Shown in pieces: positions 44,612 to 53,670 of a DNA stretch of 64,000 nt (position 1 is the first letter of the stretch; every line of letters starts with the position of its first letter). The translations under genes were made by a program, and so were the position numbers. Under the pieces are notes generated by a model that saw only the letters and a program-made list of their open reading frames with translations, made no database searches and was not told where the DNA came from. The stretch is taken from contig NZ_CP022604.1 in the NCBI RefSeq assembly GCF_002278035.1, positions 372,001-436,000 of the forward strand, in the 5' to 3' direction. The DNA is from Ochrobactrum quorumnocens (lineage in GTDB: Bacteria > Pseudomonadota > Alphaproteobacteria > Rhizobiales > Rhizobiaceae).

Positions 44612-45628
44612 ATGCATAAGCGGTTAGACAGAGTTTTCCAGCAATGGTCGGTCAGTTGGCGCGATGCGCTGATTGCCTCCGTTGCCGGTGCGGTTGCATG
44701 GCTGGTTTGTCAGTGGATGCTCGGCCAGCCGCGACCCGTCTTTGCAATGGTGACGGCAGTTATCTGTTTGGCACCTAATCTGCCCAATCACGGAAAACAG
44801 GCAGTGGGTGTCATTACCGGTGTCACAACGGGGGTTGTGGTCGGCGAACTCTCGTTGCTTTTGCCGGAAACAATTCCGGTCCTGCATATGAGCGTTGTCA
44901 CTTGCATCGCGATGGTGCTTGCAACGACCTTCGGCTTGGCGCCGGCAATAGCCATCCAATCCGGCGTTTCCGCCATTCTTGTGCTGGCGATGGGCCCGCA
45001 GGTCGCGGGCATGACACGCCTCATCGATGTGCTGGTGGGCGCTGGCATTGGTCTACTGTTCAGCCAGATATTGGTGACACCTGATCCGGTACGGCTGATT
45101 GACAGGGCCGTGCGTGGGCTTGTCGATAACATCCTGAAAGGCTTGAAACAGTCAGCGGTAGCGCTTGAAAAGCAGGACGTTGTCCATGCCCAAAGCGCCA
45201 TAAACCAGTTCACGCAGGCGCAGCGCGCGCTGAATGCTCTGGGCGACGGTATCGCTTTAGCGCGGTCGAATGCGCGCTGGTCCTTGCGTGGACGGCTCGT
45301 CGCGCGCGAAGTCAGTGAAATGGCAGGCCGCTATGATCGCCGCGGCATTCGTCTTTATGCATCTGCTTTGCTGTTTGGCGAGGCGCTTGGCAATGCGCTG
45401 CGCAAGAAAGAAGCCTCACCACCTGAATGGATCGCACGGTCGCTGCAATCGGTAATCCACAATTGCAATTTGGATGAAGGCGACACACCGGAGCGTTTGA
45501 CACCAGTGCCACAGGATATCGATTTCAGCTGGCGTGATACGGCTTTTCGCCTGCAGTCGGTCAATGAGACGCTGCTGCACTTCCTGCATTCGGCCCAGCC
45601 CGACAGCGTGCCTGTTCGTAAGACATAA
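44612..45628 (+). CDS. FUSC-family membrane protein (aromatic acid exporter-like)
   Basis: Inner-membrane protein of 338 residues. The first 160 residues hold about five to six helices of the FUSC domain (RPVFAMVTAVICLAPNLP and PAIAIQSGVSAILVLAM), followed by a soluble helical part. Related proteins (AaeB, YccS, ArAE_1) export aromatic or other compounds. Half-length relative to AaeB, so it may act as a homo-oligomer. Substrate unknown. Confidence 0.82.
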   Translation: MHKRLDRVFQQWSVSWRDALIASVAGAVAWLVCQWMLGQPRPVFAMVTAVICLAPNLPNHGKQAVGVITGVTTGVVVGELSLLLPETIPVLHMSVVTCIAMVLATTFGLAPAIAIQSGVSAILVLAMGPQVAGMTRLIDVLVGAGIGLLFSQILVTPDPVRLIDRAVRGLVDNILKGLKQSAVALEKQDVVHAQSAINQFTQAQRALNALGDGIALARSNARWSLRGRLVAREVSEMAGRYDRRGIRLYASALLFGEALGNALRKKEASPPEWIARSLQSVIHNCNLDEGDTPERLTPVPQDIDFSWRDTAFRLQSVNETLLHFLHSAQPDSVPVRKT

Positions 45629-45755
45629 TCGTCTGCTGCTTTAGGCTTGCTGCTGTGAGAACCGCCAAGTGATGGGAAACCTTACAAAAATTTAACTGGT
45701 AAAGGATGCGGGACAGGCATTTCATAAATGCAGAATTGCATTTTTGGATTTCCTG

Positions 45756-47000
45756 ATGTTTGTATCGTTTTTCCCGCGTCCCAAGCTCTTCTTTTCGTCC
45801 GCACTTCTCTGGACCATCCTTGCTGTGCTCGGCTGGTATGAAGGGGGCGCTAAACTGGGCGGCATGGTCGGATTGCCACCTGCAGCAGCTGATGCAGCCC
45901 CCATCATCGGTGCGAGCATCTTCTGGTCGGCACCATTCCTGTGGTTCTATGTTTATTTCGCGGTGGTGGCGCTGGCATTCTACACTTTATGGGCTTGGTT
46001 CTCACCGCATCCATGGCAGCGCTGGTCGATCCTTGGCTCGGCTCTCATCCTGTTTACGACTTACTTCAGCGTTCAGGTCAGCGTTGCGGTCAATGCCTGG
46101 TACGGGCCGTTCTATGACATGGTGCAAAAAGCTTTGAGTACGCCGGGTGCCGTTTCGGCCGCCGATTTTTACTGGGGCGCACTGGACTTCGCGGGCATCG
46201 CTTTTCTGGCGATCACGATTGGCGTCCTGAGCATGTTCTTCGTCAGCCATTATATCTTTCGCTGGCGCACGGCCATGAACAATTATTACATGCTGCACTG
46301 GCAGAAACTGCGCCATATCGAAGGTGCCGCCCAGCGCGTGCAAGAGGATACGATGCGCTTTTCCACGACGCTGGAACAGCTTGGTGTCAGCCTCGTAAAG
46401 TCCGTCATGACACTGATCGCCTTTCTGCCGGTGCTTTTTACGTTCTCGGAAAAGGTCAGCGAACTTCCGATTATTGGCACTATTCCGCATGCGCTGGTTT
46501 GGGCCGCTATTGTGTGGGCGATCTTCGGGACCGCCTTTCTGGCGCTCGTCGGTATCAAGCTGCCGGGTCTCGAATTTAACAATCAGCGGGTGGAAGCAGC
46601 ATATCGTAAGGAGCTTGTTTATGGCGAAGACCATGCGAACCGCGCTGAACCGATAACCATGGGCGAGCTGTTTTCAAATGTGCGCCACAACTATTTCCGA
46701 CTCTACTTTCACTATGTGTATTTCAACGTCGCGCGCATTTTCTATCTGCAGGCGGATAATATCTTTCCGCTGCTGATCCTCATTCCTTCTATTGTCGCGG
46801 GTAAGCTGACGCTGGGTCTAATGAGCCAGATTTCCAACGTTTTCGAGCAAGTGCGAACCTCGTTCCAATATCTCGTCAACTCATGGACGACGATTATTGA
46901 ACTGCTTTCAATCTACAAGCGCTTGCGCGGTTTTGAGGCAGCGATTGATGGGCCGCTAGTGCCTGCACTGGATCAGGAAAATCTCGGTCTGTCGGCATAA
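45756..47000 (+). CDS. bacA: Peptide antibiotic transporter BacA/SbmA
   Basis: Inner-membrane transporter of 414 residues of the SbmA/BacA family, similar in length to S. meliloti BacA. It imports peptides such as bleomycin, Bac7 and plant NCR peptides in related organisms, and is needed for chronic infection by Brucella. It starts [19 protein letters not shown], has seven or so hydrophobic segments and the motif [21 protein letters not shown]. The ATG at 45756 fits the family N-terminus; the frame also opens at a TTG at 45744. Very close 3' to the second IS copy. Confidence 0.93.
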   Translation: MFVSFFPRPKLFFSSALLWTILAVLGWYEGGAKLGGMVGLPPAAADAAPIIGASIFWSAPFLWFYVYFAVVALAFYTLWAWFSPHPWQRWSILGSALILFTTYFSVQVSVAVNAWYGPFYDMVQKALSTPGAVSAADFYWGALDFAGIAFLAITIGVLSMFFVSHYIFRWRTAMNNYYMLHWQKLRHIEGAAQRVQEDTMRFSTTLEQLGVSLVKSVMTLIAFLPVLFTFSEKVSELPIIGTIPHALVWAAIVWAIFGTAFLALVGIKLPGLEFNNQRVEAAYRKELVYGEDHANRAEPITMGELFSNVRHNYFRLYFHYVYFNVARIFYLQADNIFPLLILIPSIVAGKLTLGLMSQISNVFEQVRTSFQYLVNSWTTIIELLSIYKRLRGFEAAIDGPLVPALDQENLGLSA

Positions 47001-47028
47001 ACTGCACACCAAGCTCTAGGGTCCAGAC

Positions 47029-47643
47029 TCAATTGAGCCACCATGTGACGATGGCAGCGATATAGCATGTGGCTGTAAAGTTCAGCATGAGCTTGTCATA
47101 TCGTGTCGCGACCCTCCTCCAGTCCTTGAGGCGGCAAAAGGTGCGTTCGATGATGTTTCGGCGGCGGTAGGCAATTGGGTTGAAAGGTTTGATCCGCTTA
47201 CGGGTCGGATTATTTGGAATGACCGGTTCAGTGCCGCGAGCTTTGAGAAAATCGCGTAACGCGTTGCTATCGTAAGCCGTATCGGCAGCGCACAGGTTGC
47301 TTGGCGGCAGTGGCTCAAGCAGTGGGATGGCAATGGGAGCGTCACCGCGCTGCCCAGGGGTTATTCTCAGTGCGACTGGGCGGCCACAACCATCGACAAC
47401 AGCATGTATTTTTGTCGATCTGCCGCCTCGCGATCGACCGATGGCTTGAGCTTCCGCCCCCCTTTTCCGCCAGCAGCAGATCGGTGCGCCTTTGCGGTGG
47501 TGCTGTCGATCATGTGAATGTCGCGATTGGTCGTCTGCACCAGTGCTTCGAATAGTTGCCGCCATATGCCTTTGGCAGACCAACGATGGAAACGATTGTA
47601 GATGGTTGTCGAGGGACCGTAGACAGCGGGGCAATCCTGCCAC
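47029..47643 (-). CDS. IS427-type transposase, downstream frame (OrfB), copy 2
   Basis: Same sequence as the OrfB at 20995-21609, with Asp in LCAADTAYDS and Glu in NIIERTFCRLKDWRR. It is intact and probably expressed as an OrfAB frameshift product. Confidence 0.85.
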   Translation of the reverse strand: MAGLPRCLRSLDNHLQSFPSLVCQRHMAATIRSTGADDQSRHSHDRQHHRKGAPICCWRKRGAEAQAIGRSRGGRSTKIHAVVDGCGRPVALRITPGQRGDAPIAIPLLEPLPPSNLCAADTAYDSNALRDFLKARGTEPVIPNNPTRKRIKPFNPIAYRRRNIIERTFCRLKDWRRVATRYDKLMLNFTATCYIAAIVTWWLN

Positions 47644-47783
47644 CGACAGCCAGTGCGCAGCACATGGATGATGCCGCTAATCACCCGGCGGTCGTCAGTT
47701 CGATGCGCGCCGGGTTGGTTCGTTGGAAGCAAAGGAGCGATCACTGCCCATTGCCGATCATCAAGCCAGAATTCTCCTGCCAT
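47367..47783 (-). CDS. IS427-type transposase, upstream frame (OrfA), copy 2
   Basis: Same sequence as the OrfA at 21333-21749, with the first catalytic Asp in HMIDSTTAKAH and the A4G6 slippery run (minus strand, 47466-47457). Intact. Confidence 0.85.
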   Translation of the reverse strand: MAGEFWLDDRQWAVIAPLLPTNQPGAHRTDDRRVISGIIHVLRTGCRWQDCPAVYGPSTTIYNRFHRWSAKGIWRQLFEALVQTTNRDIHMIDSTTAKAHRSAAGGKGGRKLKPSVDREAADRQKYMLLSMVVAAQSH

Positions 47784-47864
47784 GCTCCAAAACTCCCGTT
47801 ATCAGGAGAGTGAATCATGAAGAAGTAATTTGATCAAATGTTTAATTGGGTTTGGAGCCTAGTG

Positions 47865-48848
47865 TTATGATCGATTCTGCGTGGCATGGCCGCTCGGGGA
47901 GTCGGTGCTGTTGAGATAATCATTATAGGTCGTGCACTTAACATCTGGCTTACTGCAGACTTCCGACACCAGTCGTTCCATGGCGCGCCAATAGGCCCCG
48001 TCATTCATCAGCACAAAATGAAAACCGAGCTGCAACGGAATGCGCTCGCCTTCATATTGCTTGTCAAAAGCGGCGCGAAACGCCTTGTAGGCGCGTTCCT
48101 CAAATTCGGCTGATTGGGCTGGTGCTTCCTTGCCCTTTGAGTGACGAACATAGAGATTATAATCCATGCCGACGATAACGCGCTGGGAGGGACCTTCAGG
48201 AATAAGCGGCAGGCCAAACGATGCAAACCGGCTATTTATCTGCGGTAATTCCGGTCCGCGTGTGATGGACGATGCCTGATAGCGGAAGCCATTGGCTTTC
48301 AACGCATCCTGCACGGGCTTGGAGGCTGCGAGATAAGGCGCGCGGAAGCCGTTGATGCCTTTACGGGCCAGCTCCTGCCAGCCGTCGGGTTCGCCTTCGA
48401 TACCATTGTTTTTGTAGGCATCTGCCGTGATGCGACGGAATTCCCTGATTTCCTTGTCCCAGTCTGCGGTTGACCAGTTGGTGCCATCAAAATGGCCACA
48501 GCCATGGCTTGCGATTTCGTTGCCTTCCAGATGTGCCTGCCAGATATTATCGAGGCGGGTCACAACCTCATCGTCGCTTAATGCAAAACCAACATTGGAT
48601 GAACCAGCACGCTTATGCGGTGGCTGATAATCACGACGGTCCTTCTTGGTCATCAGAAAGACGCAGGACAGGAAATAGGTGAAATGTGCGTTGTTGTTTT
48701 TTGCCAGCTCCCGCGAGCGCGTCCAAAGCTTGTTGTCATGCGCTCCGTCAAACGAAATCAGCACATATTGCGGCTTCGTCGTCTCAGCGACGACGGAACT
48801 TGCAGCGAGTGCGGAAGCGATGATGACGGCGGGAGTGATGAGACGCAT
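47865..48848 (-). CDS. Secreted polysaccharide deacetylase-like protein
   Basis: Envelope protein of 327 residues with a signal (MRLITPAVIIASALAASSVV then AET). The NodB-type fold is visible: motif 1 is ISFDGAHDN, motif 2 is EIASHGCGHFDG with the two metal His residues and motif 3 is GFRAPYLAAS. In motif 1 the second Asp of the usual TFDDG is Gly, while the first (catalytic base) remains. The protein may deacetylate a surface polysaccharide or peptidoglycan or be a weakened member. The ATG at 48848 is the signal-peptide start; the frame is open to 48926. Confidence 0.82.
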   Translation of the reverse strand: MRLITPAVIIASALAASSVVAETTKPQYVLISFDGAHDNKLWTRSRELAKNNNAHFTYFLSCVFLMTKKDRRDYQPPHKRAGSSNVGFALSDDEVVTRLDNIWQAHLEGNEIASHGCGHFDGTNWSTADWDKEIREFRRITADAYKNNGIEGEPDGWQELARKGINGFRAPYLAASKPVQDALKANGFRYQASSITRGPELPQINSRFASFGLPLIPEGPSQRVIVGMDYNLYVRHSKGKEAPAQSAEFEERAYKAFRAAFDKQYEGERIPLQLGFHFVLMNDGAYWRAMERLVSEVCSKPDVKCTTYNDYLNSTDSPSGHATQNRS

Positions 48849-49073
48849 GGGGGAATGAACGCAATCTGGCTGGAAAAGTTGCCTGTTAGTCACAAAATAT
48901 GGCGAAGCTCCGACGCAAATGCACATTGTTTCTTGCGCTTACAGCTTATTTCGCCGACAGGTCTTACATATGGCGCGAATTCCGACTAAAAGCGCCAGAA
49001 TAGATAAATTAAGATCAACGGTTTTTAGAGCGCGGCTCCACAAGTGTCGCACTCCACTAAAGATGGCAGGTCC

Positions 49074-49754
49074 ATGGCAGACGACAGTTTCATTCGCGAG
49101 GTAAACGAGGAACTCCGTTCAGAACGGGCAAAGCAGGTTTGGAAAAACTTCGGCCCGGTCGTGATCGGTGCTGCGGTTGCGGTTGTCATTGGTACGGCCG
49201 CCTGGGTTGGCTATCAGCATTGGACTGACAGCAAAGCCTCTGCTTCCGGTGACAAGTTCCTGGCAGCACTCGATCTGGCCTCTTCCGGCAAGAACGATGA
49301 AGCTATTGCGGCACTCGATGATCTGGAAAAGACCGGTTACGGCTCTTATCCAGTGCTGGCTCGTCTGCGCGCTGCCTCCGTTCAGGCAGAAAAGGGCGAT
49401 GTGACAGCAGCTGTTGCAGCCTTTGATGCTGTTTCTGCCGACAATGCCGTACCTGCGCCAATGCGTGATGTGGCCCGTCTGCGTGCAGCTTATCTGCTCG
49501 TTGATTCTGGTTCTTATGATGATGTCGCAAAGCGCGTTGAAACGCTTTCGGCAGATGGCAATCCAATGCGCTCCAGCGCGCGCGAGGCTCTTGGTCTGGC
49601 AGCATGGAAGGCGGAGCGTTTCGATGATGCTGCCAAGCTTTATCAGCAGATTGCCAATGACACTCTGGCTCCGGCGAATATCCGCCAGCGGGCCAATACA
49701 ATGCTAGATCTCATGCGCGGCGCCGGTATCAATTTGCCGGAAGCCCAAGGCTAA
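49074..49754 (+). CDS. YfgM-like membrane-anchored TPR protein
   Basis: Ancillary SecYEG-associated protein of 226 residues. A short cytosolic start (MADDSFIREVNEELRSERAK) precedes one helix (about residues 25-47, GPVVIGAAVAVVIGTAAWVG) and a periplasmic TPR-like part from about 60 on with repeated Ala/Asp-rich helices. In E. coli, YfgM lies next to BamB and Der; here der follows by 31 bases. The ATG at 49074 suits the family better than a GTG at 49044. Confidence 0.85.
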   Translation: MADDSFIREVNEELRSERAKQVWKNFGPVVIGAAVAVVIGTAAWVGYQHWTDSKASASGDKFLAALDLASSGKNDEAIAALDDLEKTGYGSYPVLARLRAASVQAEKGDVTAAVAAFDAVSADNAVPAPMRDVARLRAAYLLVDSGSYDDVAKRVETLSADGNPMRSSAREALGLAAWKAERFDDAAKLYQQIANDTLAPANIRQRANTMLDLMRGAGINLPEAQG

Positions 49755-49785
49755 ACCGCGCTTACCTCCGGAGTAATACGAACCC

Positions 49786-51237
49786 ATGGGTTTCACTCTC
49801 GCCATCGTCGGGCGTCCCAATGTCGGCAAGTCCACACTGTTTAATCGCCTCGTCGGCCGCAAGCTGGCGCTGGTCGATGACTTGCCGGGCGTTACGCGCG
49901 ACCGGCGCATCCATGATGCCAAGCTTTACGATCTGAAGTTTCAGGTCATCGATACTGCGGGTCTCGAAGATGCAGCCAATGACAGCCTGGAAGCACGCAT
50001 GCGCGCCCAGACTGAGGCTGCTATCTCTGAAGCCGATGCAATTCTGTTTGTGATTGATGCCAAAGCCGGCCTGACGCCTGCTGACAGCACTTTTGCTGAA
50101 CTGGTGCGTCGTTCCGGTCGTCCCGTTGTGTTGGTTGCCAACAAGGCGGAAGCACGCGGCGCGCAAACCGGCATGTACGATGCTTTCCAGCTCGGCTTGG
50201 GCGAACCATGCGCGATTTCTGCTGAACATGGTCAGGGCATGCCTGATCTGCGCGACGCGATTGTCGAGCTTCTGGGCGAAGAACGTGCATTTGCAGATCA
50301 GCGTGCAGAAGAAGCTGCGGAAGAGGCCTTCACACCTAAAGCGGTTGGTGAGCTGATCGGTGATGATATCGAAGACCCGGATGAAGAAATCATTCCGGAA
50401 TACGATACGACCAAGCCACTGCGCATTGCCATTGTTGGACGCCCGAATGCAGGCAAGTCCACAATGATCAACACCATGCTCGGCGAAGACCGTCTGCTGA
50501 CGGGCCCCGAAGCCGGTATCACGCGCGATTCGATTTCCGTTGACTGGGAATGGCGTGGACGCAACATCAAGCTGTTCGACACCGCTGGTCTGCGCCGCAA
50601 ATCGCGTGTGCAGGAAAAGCTTGAAAAGCTTTCCGTAGCCGATGGTCTGCGTGCTATTCGCTTTGCTGAAGTTGTGATCATCGTGCTCGATGCAACAATC
50701 CCGTTTGAAAAGCAGGACTTGCAGATTGCCGATCTGATTATTCGCGAAGGTCGTGCGCCGGTTATCGCGTTCAATAAATGGGATCTGATCGAAGATCGCC
50801 AGATGGTTCTGGAAGATCTTTACGAAAAGACCGCACGGCTTCTGCCACAGGTACGTGGTCTTCGCGCTGTGCCGATTTCCGGTGAGCGCGGCCAGGGGCT
50901 GGACAAGCTCATGGAGAATGTGGTCAAGACCCATGAAATCTGGAACCGTCGTATCTCGACCGGTCGCCTGAACCGTTGGCTGGAAGGGGTTATTGCGCAT
51001 CAGCCGCCACCGGCAGTTTCGGGACGCCGTCTCAAGGTCAAGTACATGACGCAGATCAAGACCCGCCCGCCAGGCTTTGTGGTCTCCTGCTCGCGTCCTG
51101 ATGCGATGCCGCAATCCTATGTGCGTTACCTCATCAACGGTTTGCGTGAGACATTTGAAATGCCGGGCGTGCCGATCCGCCTGTCGCTCAAGACATCGGA
51201 AAATCCGTTCGCGGGCCGTGCGAAAAAGAAGCGCTAA
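49786..51237 (+). CDS. der: Ribosome-associated GTPase Der (EngA)
   Basis: Essential tandem-domain GTPase of 483 residues that acts in 50S assembly. Domain 1 has [12 protein letters not shown] (residues 8-19), [10 protein letters not shown] and VANKAE; domain 2 has [12 protein letters not shown] (about residue 218), AGITRDS and FNKWDLIED; a KH-like domain ends in [19 protein letters not shown]. It is followed by a strong terminator. An equally long antisense frame exists but has no family match. Confidence 0.96.
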   Translation: MGFTLAIVGRPNVGKSTLFNRLVGRKLALVDDLPGVTRDRRIHDAKLYDLKFQVIDTAGLEDAANDSLEARMRAQTEAAISEADAILFVIDAKAGLTPADSTFAELVRRSGRPVVLVANKAEARGAQTGMYDAFQLGLGEPCAISAEHGQGMPDLRDAIVELLGEERAFADQRAEEAAEEAFTPKAVGELIGDDIEDPDEEIIPEYDTTKPLRIAIVGRPNAGKSTMINTMLGEDRLLTGPEAGITRDSISVDWEWRGRNIKLFDTAGLRRKSRVQEKLEKLSVADGLRAIRFAEVVIIVLDATIPFEKQDLQIADLIIREGRAPVIAFNKWDLIEDRQMVLEDLYEKTARLLPQVRGLRAVPISGERGQGLDKLMENVVKTHEIWNRRISTGRLNRWLEGVIAHQPPPAVSGRRLKVKYMTQIKTRPPGFVVSCSRPDAMPQSYVRYLINGLRETFEMPGVPIRLSLKTSENPFAGRAKKKR

Positions 51238-51293
51238 AAGCATTTCTGACGAGAGCTACTGCTGCTTTCGCTGATTAAGAAATGCAGCAGAAC

Positions 51294-51332
51294 AAAGCAA
51301 AAGCCCGGGACACGATCCCGGGCTTTTGCTTT
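51294..51332. terminator. Bidirectional terminator after der
   Basis: A perfect 17-base stem (AAAGCAAAAGCCCGGGA at 51294-51310, TCCCGGGCTTTTGCTTT at 51316-51332) with a 5-base loop. It serves der and the convergent SDR gene. Confidence 0.9.
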
Positions 51333-51337
51333 AAGTT

Positions 51338-52114
51338 TTAATCGCCGCGAGATGCCTTGGCACCTGCAGGCGCTCCGGTCATGCCACCGTCCACGGTGAT
51401 TTCTATGCCGGTCACGTTGGTGGATTCGTCGGAAGCGAGATAGAGCGCAGCTCGGGCGATTTCTTCCGGTTCGCTCATCCTGCCCGTAACGCTTCTGCTG
51501 CCAAGCTGAGCCTCAAGAACTGTCATTGCATCTGGTGTCGGCGCAGAAGAATGCCAGATCGGTGTTTTGGTTGCGCCCGGCGTCACCTGATTTACACGGA
51601 TGCCCCGCGGCGCAAGTTCTGCTGCGAAATTGCGCGTGAATGCGCGCACCGCACCTTTGGATGCCGCATAAGCACCCCATCCCGGAACGCCAAGCACAGC
51701 GTGGACCGAACCGTTCAGGATGACGGATGCATTGTCATTAAGATGAGGCAGGGCAGACTGTACTGTGAAGAAGACTGCCGTCAGATTGGTGCTGATAATT
51801 TGATTGAACTGCTCAAAACTTGTCTGACCGAGCGGTGTTGCACCACCAATACCAGCATTGGCGAAAACCACATCAAAACGACCGAACTTTTGCGCAGCTT
51901 CCGTAAAAGCGGCTTCGGTTGCCGCAGCATCGGTGACATCGAGTTTTAGTGCAAAAGCGTTGTTGCCCAGTTCGTTTTGAGCTGCGGCAAGTGTTTCCGG
52001 ATTTCTGCCGGTGATAATGACCTTTGCGCCCTCATCGAGAAATACCTTGGCGGTGGCAAATCCAATACCGCTATTACCGCCGGTGATCACGGCAACCTTG
52101 TTGTTCAGGCGCAT
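51338..52114 (-). CDS. SDR family oxidoreductase, divergent from TetR gene
   Basis: Short-chain dehydrogenase of 258 residues. It has the cofactor motif TGGNSGIGFATAK (residues 11-23), a NAG motif in ANAGIGG, the catalytic YAASKGAVRAF (about residue 150) and the end GIEITVDGGMTG. The ATG at 52114 has AGGAG 8 bases upstream. It is divergent from a TetR gene and probably regulated by it. Substrate unknown; a quinone- or alcohol-type reductase is possible. Confidence 0.88.
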   Translation of the reverse strand: MRLNNKVAVITGGNSGIGFATAKVFLDEGAKVIITGRNPETLAAAQNELGNNAFALKLDVTDAAATEAAFTEAAQKFGRFDVVFANAGIGGATPLGQTSFEQFNQIISTNLTAVFFTVQSALPHLNDNASVILNGSVHAVLGVPGWGAYAASKGAVRAFTRNFAAELAPRGIRVNQVTPGATKTPIWHSSAPTPDAMTVLEAQLGSRSVTGRMSEPEEIARAALYLASDESTNVTGIEITVDGGMTGAPAGAKASRGD

Positions 52115-52140
52115 TTCAGTCTCCTGGGTTTTATCCAATG

Positions 52141-52182
52141 TGGATTATGATTGACATCCATAAAGATTATGTATGTAATCCA
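52141..52182. promoter_or_regulatory. Possible TetR operator region
   Basis: Inverted copies of TGGATTA (52141-52147) and TAATCCA (52176-52182), with a nested GGAT...ATCC (52142-52159), lie between the SDR and TetR starts. The spacing is wide for one dimer, so two sites are possible. Confidence 0.35.
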
Positions 52183-52214
52183 GAACGTCAAGTCACGAAA
52201 TTGGGAGAATTTTT

Positions 52215-52796
52215 ATGGGCCATTCCCAGCTCGACAAACAGAAGACCCACGATCGTATCGTAGAAGTCGCAGCGCGTCGTCTGCGCGAAAAAGGGTTGGA
52301 AGGCATCGGTGTGGCCGACCTCATGAAAGAGGCAGGGCTGACGGTTGGCGGTTTCTACAAACACTTTGCCTCTCGTGAGGACATGGTTGTCGAAGCTATG
52401 GAGCTGGCATTCAATGCATGGGAAGCAAGCGCGAGGGCCAAGGGGAAAGACCCTGCGACGGTCCCTATCGGCGAATATGTGGAAACCTATCTCAGCTCAG
52501 AGCATAGAGACGATGTAGCAAGCGGGTGCCCATTCGCCGCACTCACCGCAGATATGGCACGCAGTGGCGACAAGTGTCGCGCGGCGGCAACCGCACGGAT
52601 TAAAACCAACCTCGACACCATGATCGCTCGGCTTGATGATACGCGCGATGCAGAGGCGCGTCGCAAGGCGATTATTCTTTCGTGTCTGATGACGGGCGCT
52701 GTTGGAACAGCCCGCATCGTTGATGATGCGGAACTGTCGGATGAAATTCTCGCGACGGTGCGCGAATTCGTCGGGGAATTTGTGCGGGATCGATAA
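52215..52796 (+). CDS. TetR/AcrR family transcriptional regulator
   Basis: Repressor of 193 residues with a helix-turn-helix at the N-terminus (RIVEVAARRLREKGLEGIGV, then ADLMKEAGLTVGGFYKHFASRE, about residues 14-60) and a C-terminal ligand-binding part with SGCPFAALTADM, typical of the AcuR/YxaF-like branch. It is divergent from the SDR gene at 51338 and followed by a second SDR gene on the opposite strand. Confidence 0.9.
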   Translation: MGHSQLDKQKTHDRIVEVAARRLREKGLEGIGVADLMKEAGLTVGGFYKHFASREDMVVEAMELAFNAWEASARAKGKDPATVPIGEYVETYLSSEHRDDVASGCPFAALTADMARSGDKCRAAATARIKTNLDTMIARLDDTRDAEARRKAIILSCLMTGAVGTARIVDDAELSDEILATVREFVGEFVRDR

Positions 52797-52803
52797 TCCC
52801 GTT

Positions 52804-53550
52804 TCAGGCAAACACGCCACCCTCATCGGCATCGACCGTGATCGATAGCGACACATGACGCGGACGCGTTAGCGCAAACAGAACGGATTCGACAATATCG
52901 CGACTGGTGGCTGCTTCACCCTTGTGCCGTTTGGATGAAGCTTCCCAACTTTCATCAAGCGGCGAGGCGTCTTCGAGATAAGGCGGATGTACGACGATTG
53001 AGCGAACGGGCGTGTTAGCGAGTTTTTGCCGCAAACCATCTGCCAATGCTGCCTGGGCGCGCTTTGCTGCATAGAACGGCACGGAGACTGTTTGAAGCGG
53101 CGCATTTGACAGGCCGCTAATCGATCCAATCATCACGATATCCGGACCGGATGATTGATTGAGAAGGGGAAGTAGCCCCTGTGTAAACAGAAATGTTCCG
53201 GTCACGGCCGCATTAACCACGCCCGCGACTTCCGCGATCGAATAGTCTTCTTTCCGGTCTTCGAGCCACATCGCGCCATTGTTGATGAGAATATCGACTG
53301 CCGCATGATCTGATTTGATGGTTTCGATGGCCGCTGCAACGCTTTTCATGTCAGCAAGATCGACTTGAACGGTTTTCACGCTGCGTCCGCTTTTGTCCGC
53401 AATACTTTTTGCTGTTTCTTGAAGCGCGTTCAGATTTCGTCCGCAAAGCACGACATCGCATCCGGCTTCCGCGAGGGAAAATGCCAGTGCTGCACCCAGA
53501 CCGCGTGCTGCACCCGTGACAATTGCGGTGGTTCCTTCAAAGCGGGACAT
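52804..53550 (-). CDS. SDR family oxidoreductase
   Basis: Short-chain dehydrogenase of 248 residues, with TGAARGLGAALAF (about residues 10-22), INNGAMWLED and YAAKRAQAALADGL (catalytic Tyr/Lys, about 153). The ATG at 53550 has AAAGGAAAA upstream; the longer frame from 53616 has no support. It converges with the TetR gene, 7 bases apart. Substrate unknown. Confidence 0.87.
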   Translation of the reverse strand: MSRFEGTTAIVTGAARGLGAALAFSLAEAGCDVVLCGRNLNALQETAKSIADKSGRSVKTVQVDLADMKSVAAAIETIKSDHAAVDILINNGAMWLEDRKEDYSIAEVAGVVNAAVTGTFLFTQGLLPLLNQSSGPDIVMIGSISGLSNAPLQTVSVPFYAAKRAQAALADGLRQKLANTPVRSIVVHPPYLEDASPLDESWEASSKRHKGEAATSRDIVESVLFALTRPRHVSLSITVDADEGGVFA

Positions 53551-53670
53551 GGCTTTTCCTTTGCGGCATAAGTTGCGACAGTGTCTTATTCGCCTTTCGT
53601 GGCTTGAGAAACTCATATTCGTCTGCTAATCCGCCGCCTCCTGAAATTTCCCACATATCAGAGGCAGACC

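Larger units (their letters stand above)
47019..47859 (-). mobile_element. IS5 family (IS427-type) insertion sequence, copy 2
   Basis: Apparently identical to the element at 20985-21825 over all 841 bases compared by eye, in the same orientation, with TA at 47017-47018 and 47860-47861. It lies 18 bases after the bacA stop and 5 bases before the stop codon of the convergent deacetylase-like gene, so neither gene is broken. Confidence 0.93.

Noticed and set aside
45744..45756. TTG start of bacA
   Set aside because: The known BacA N-terminus [10 protein letters not shown] begins at the ATG 12 bases downstream.
20985..47859. Composite transposon
   Set aside because: The two IS copies each have their own TA duplication and the cargo is ordinary core genes, so two independent insertions are simpler.
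49762..51243. A 493-codon open frame antisense to der
   Set aside because: It covers der completely, has no recognisable motif, and its Cys/His/Arg-rich composition is typical of reversed GC-rich genes.
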